A stretch of 64,000 nt of DNA, from assembly GCA_946183145.1 (NCBI GenBank), contig CAMGZM010000002.1:1-64000 (forward strand), written 5' to 3'. Under the pieces are notes generated by a model, which saw only the letters and a program-made list of their open reading frames with translations, did no database searches and was not told where the DNA came from. Positions within the stretch are counted from its first letter, which is position 1. Every line of letters starts with the position of its first letter. Both the position numbers and the translations under genes were made by a program. Source of the DNA: an uncultured Fretibacterium sp. GTDB taxonomy: Bacteria > Synergistota > Synergistia > Synergistales > Aminobacteriaceae. Below, piece after piece: positions 61,623-64,000 of this stretch.

Positions 61623-62652
61623 TCATGTCATCCCCTCCGCCGGATGCTATGACGATTTCGCCCTGTTCCTCAAGTCCGCGAATGATATTCACAACCTTCT
61701 GCTGTGCTTCCTCAACATCCTTCACACGTACGGGCCCCATGAAGTCCATATCCTCTTGCAGCATTTCGGCAGCGCGTTTTGACATGTTCTTGAGATATTT
61801 TGTCTTGAGATCCTCTGTTGCGCCTTTGAGCGCGAGTGAAAGCTCTTTCATGTCAACTTCACGCAATACTCTCTGCAATGAACGGTCATCGAGTCGCATT
61901 GAGTCTTCAAACACGAATAACCGCTTCTTGATTTCCTCTGCTAATTCGGGGTCGTTCTCCTCTAAGTACTCCATTATGTTGCGTTCGGTCGCCCTGTCTG
62001 TGCTGTTGACAATCGCCACAACCGCATCAATTCCGCCCGCTACGGTGAAGTCCTGACCCATTACGGTGCTAAGTTTGCGTTCTAACACTCTCTCAACCTC
62101 CCGCAAAACTTCCGGCGTAATCCTGTCCATGTTCGCAATACGTTTCGTTACGTCAGCCTGCAATACCGGGTTAAGTCCGCTGAGAATCATTGCTGCCTGC
62201 GTAGGCTCTAAGTATGAGAGTATTAACGCGATTGTCTGCGGGTGTTCGTTCTGAATGAAGCCAAGTATCTGGCCTGCGTCTGTATGTCTCATGAAATCGA
62301 AAGGCTTGACCTGCAAACTTGCCGTGATTCTCGCAAGCAGACTCTGCGCTCTCTCCGGGCCAAGAGCTTTCTCCAATACATCGCGCGCATATTCGACTCC
62401 TCCTCTTGCCATGAACTCGCGGGCCATTAATATCTCTTGCGCTTCTTTAAGCACCGTGAGTTTCACATCGGGCGTTACTTTTCTGAGATTTGCTATTTCA
62501 AGCGTGATCAGTTCTATCGTAGAGTCATCAAGTTTCTTGTAGACTTCAGGAGCTATATCACTCCCAAGAGACACCATCAAGACCGCTATTTTCTCGCGCC
62601 CTGTGAGTCCCTTTGAAGCGGCTTCAGATTTTTTGTCATTTTTCGGGGGCAT
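61615..62652 (-). CDS. fliG: Flagellar motor switch protein FliG
   Basis: A 345-residue C-ring protein. FliG_N (GREKIAVLMVSLGSDIA), FliG_M with the EHPQTIALILSYL motif and FliG_C with charged torque helix (FEDSMRLDDRSLQRVLREVD) are in order. It transmits torque from the stators. It follows fliF by a 63-base gap and overlaps fliH. Confidence 0.96.
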   Translation of the reverse strand: MPPKNDKKSEAASKGLTGREKIAVLMVSLGSDIAPEVYKKLDDSTIELITLEIANLRKVTPDVKLTVLKEAQEILMAREFMARGGVEYARDVLEKALGPERAQSLLARITASLQVKPFDFMRHTDAGQILGFIQNEHPQTIALILSYLEPTQAAMILSGLNPVLQADVTKRIANMDRITPEVLREVERVLERKLSTVMGQDFTVAGGIDAVVAIVNSTDRATERNIMEYLEENDPELAEEIKKRLFVFEDSMRLDDRSLQRVLREVDMKELSLALKGATEDLKTKYLKNMSKRAAEMLQEDMDFMGPVRVKDVEEAQQKVVNIIRGLEEQGEIVIASGGGDDMIV

Positions 62653-62715
62653 CGTCTCATCTCCTCAGAAAAAAATTACTCCCCGCAGATTTTCAGGGAG
62701 CAGATTATTTCACCG

Positions 62716-64000
62716 CTAACTGTCCATTGACAGCCATTCGTTGACCAGAGTCGCAATCTCTTCAGGATGACTCTTCGCGTAAGCCTTGAGCTGTTCCTCA
62801 AGCACCGCCATTTCACCCTGGAACGCAAGCAAATCCGGTGAAGTGAGCATTTCTTGTATCGTCGGGACTTTCTTCCCTTCAGCTTCAATCTCTTCAATCG
62901 CAAGTCTAGCGCGCTTCATCCTGACCCACGCATAAATCGCGCCGAGAACGATTAACAGCACAATTCCCGCCGCTACAGACCCGTAAATCAGCCGCCACAT
63001 TCTATCCTGCCTCAGCTGTTCAGCCATTGAGTCCGCAAATGCTGTTGAGAATCTCATTGCGCGAACCACTAAGCTGTCTCCTCTTGCCTTGTTGAAGCCG
63101 ATCGCTGAAGATATTACTTCCTGTAAAGCCTCTAATCTTTCGTCGTTAATCTCGTTGTACTTGTCATCAATCAAGACTGAGGCCGATAACCTTCTCACAC
63201 CGCCGGGCGTTACTACCTGATCTCCTTTTCGTGTCGTTATCTCGTAGTTTGTCGTTGAGTCGCTCCTGTTGTACTCGCTTTGTACCTGCGACGAGTTTAT
63301 AGCGTAGCCGGGGATGTTCGTTGTTGTTCCTGGGTTGCCGTTTACGGGATTTCCCTGGCCTGTGTAGCTTTCTTCCTGACGCTGGTTGCTGCGGGGGACT
63401 CCTGTGCCTGTTTCGGGATTAGGCGAATATTCCACGAATGAGCTTGTGCGCTTGTCGAAGTCAAGATCTATTCTCACTCTCACAACCGCAGTGCCGGGGC
63501 CGTAAACCTGCTCAAGCATAACACGCACTTTGTTTTCCAGTTCGCGCTCATGCTGGCGTTCAAGCTCACGCTGCACTGATGTTACGGAGTTCGTGCCGTC
63601 AGGGTTGTACATTATCATCGAGTCTGAAACCATGTCCGACAAGATTCGCCCGTTCGTGTCAACTACTGTTACTGCGTCAGGCTCTAATCCGTCAACCGAA
63701 TGCGCCACAAGATGAATGATAGATTTCACCTGAGTCGGGCCGATTGTCGCGCCGGGTCTGAGCCGCAATAATACGGAAGCTGTAGAGGGCTTCTGCTGTT
63801 CGAGGAAGAGTCTTTGTTCGGGGATTACTACGCTGACTCTTGCGTTCTCTACCTGCTGCATCTGTGAAATTGTACGGGCTAATTCTCCCTCTATTGCGCG
63901 GGTGTATGCGATTCTCTGCTGGAACTCGCTCATTCCCATTGCTGAGTCGTCAAATATCTCAAAGCCCGTTGTGCCTCCCTTAGGAAGTCCCATCTGTGCA
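62716..64000 (-). CDS. fliF: Flagellar MS-ring protein FliF, 5'-partial
   Basis: The last about 428 residues of FliF. Seen are GTTGFEIFDDSAMGMSEFQQ, the ring-building region with RVSVVIPEQRLFLE and KSIIHLVAHSVDGL, the variable loop with NPGTTTNIPGYA, a C-terminal membrane segment (about WRLIYGSVAAGIVLLIVLGA) and the FliG-binding tail ending VNEWLSMDS. The N-terminal membrane segment lies outside the window. FliF is the first visible gene of the minus-strand flagellar operon. Confidence 0.95.
   Translation of the reverse strand, partial: AQMGLPKGGTTGFEIFDDSAMGMSEFQQRIAYTRAIEGELARTISQMQQVENARVSVVIPEQRLFLEQQKPSTASVLLRLRPGATIGPTQVKSIIHLVAHSVDGLEPDAVTVVDTNGRILSDMVSDSMIMYNPDGTNSVTSVQRELERQHERELENKVRVMLEQVYGPGTAVVRVRIDLDFDKRTSSFVEYSPNPETGTGVPRSNQRQEESYTGQGNPVNGNPGTTTNIPGYAINSSQVQSEYNRSDSTTNYEITTRKGDQVVTPGGVRRLSASVLIDDKYNEINDERLEALQEVISSAIGFNKARGDSLVVRAMRFSTAFADSMAEQLRQDRMWRLIYGSVAAGIVLLIVLGAIYAWVRMKRARLAIEEIEAEGKKVPTIQEMLTSPDLLAFQGEMAVLEEQLKAYAKSHPEEIATLVNEWLSMDS

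Noticed and set aside
1-64000. High frequency of GAGTC/GACTC (HinfI/CcrM-like sites)
   Set aside because: In a sample of lepA it is roughly three-fold above chance, but most copies are GGA-CTC or GGA-GTC codon pairs (Gly-Leu, Gly-Val), and the other GANTC forms are not similarly enriched, so codon-pair bias is enough.
1-64000. tRNA or rRNA genes
   Set aside because: I found no T-loop consensus with matching acceptor stems and no rRNA-like segments; SRP RNA is the only structural RNA I can support.

Overview
The window reads as a stretch of chromosome from a flagellated, Gram-negative (diderm), anaerobic and probably gut- or rumen-associated bacterium. Supporting points are a rubredoxin, organic-acid modules built on class I tartrate dehydratase/fumarase and PrpF, an alpha-galactoside ABC system, a glycan glycosyltransferase cluster and a full flagellar export/hook operon with no phage or plasmid hallmark genes. 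Gene content and style fit Synergistota (Synergistaceae) best; this is an inference, since no rRNA or phylogenetic marker search was possible.

Layout. 1-893: tandem octamer repeat running into the open 5' end of a methyltransferase gene. 910-7272: LysR gene divergent from a run of hydrolase and oxidoreductase genes (alpha/beta hydrolase, a secreted esterase fused to an aldo/keto reductase, a second aldo/keto reductase, a broken acetyltransferase and an SDR). 7318-13817 (minus): ftsB-like, argS, a large secreted protein, secA. 13983-17264: secreted beta-solenoid protein, small hypothetical, Gfo/Idh/MocA oxidoreductase. 17346-20824: LysR divergent from prpF and an SLC13/MatC carrier. 20926-24490: lepA, hemW and a repeat-rich coiled-coil membrane protein. 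24553: SRP RNA. 24654-27419: three glycosyltransferases. 27611-34916: alpha-galactosidase, ABC importer and a divergent AraC regulator. 35004-37687: tartrate dehydratase genes with an N-terminally damaged SLC13 carrier, next to an orphan type I restriction specificity gene (37740-38930). 38987-46252: lysA, a PAS-dynamin GTPase, nudC, yedF, hpt, an NSS transporter and rubredoxin. 46309-50005: PIG-L deacetylase and a GH13 enzyme. 50146-64000 (minus): flagellar operon fliF-fliG-fliH-fliI-[relB-relE]-fliJ-slt-motE-fliK-flgD-flgE.

How the parts work together. Each catabolic unit pairs a regulator with an uptake system and enzymes: AraC with ABC importer and GH36; LysR with PrpF and MatC; tartrate dehydratase with SLC13. 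The flagellar operon supplies MS ring/rotor (FliF, FliG), export ATPase complex (FliH, FliI, FliJ), a muralytic enzyme, a MotE-like chaperone and hook assembly (FliK, FlgD, FlgE). A toxin-antitoxin pair sits inside it with stop/start overlaps that preserve translational coupling.

Most notable observations: (1) the octamer CATGGCCG occurs at least 32 times on both strands, against about 2 expected, resembling a DNA uptake or other genome-wide signal; (2) a dynamin-like GTPase with an N-terminal PAS-like domain; (3) an esterase-aldo/keto reductase fusion behind a signal peptide; (4) relBE inside the flagellar operon; (5) a three-fold expanded FliK whose repeats carry a palindromic element; (6) a damaged carrier gene beside an orphan hsdS; (7) several frameshift-type lesions that should be separated from assembly errors.
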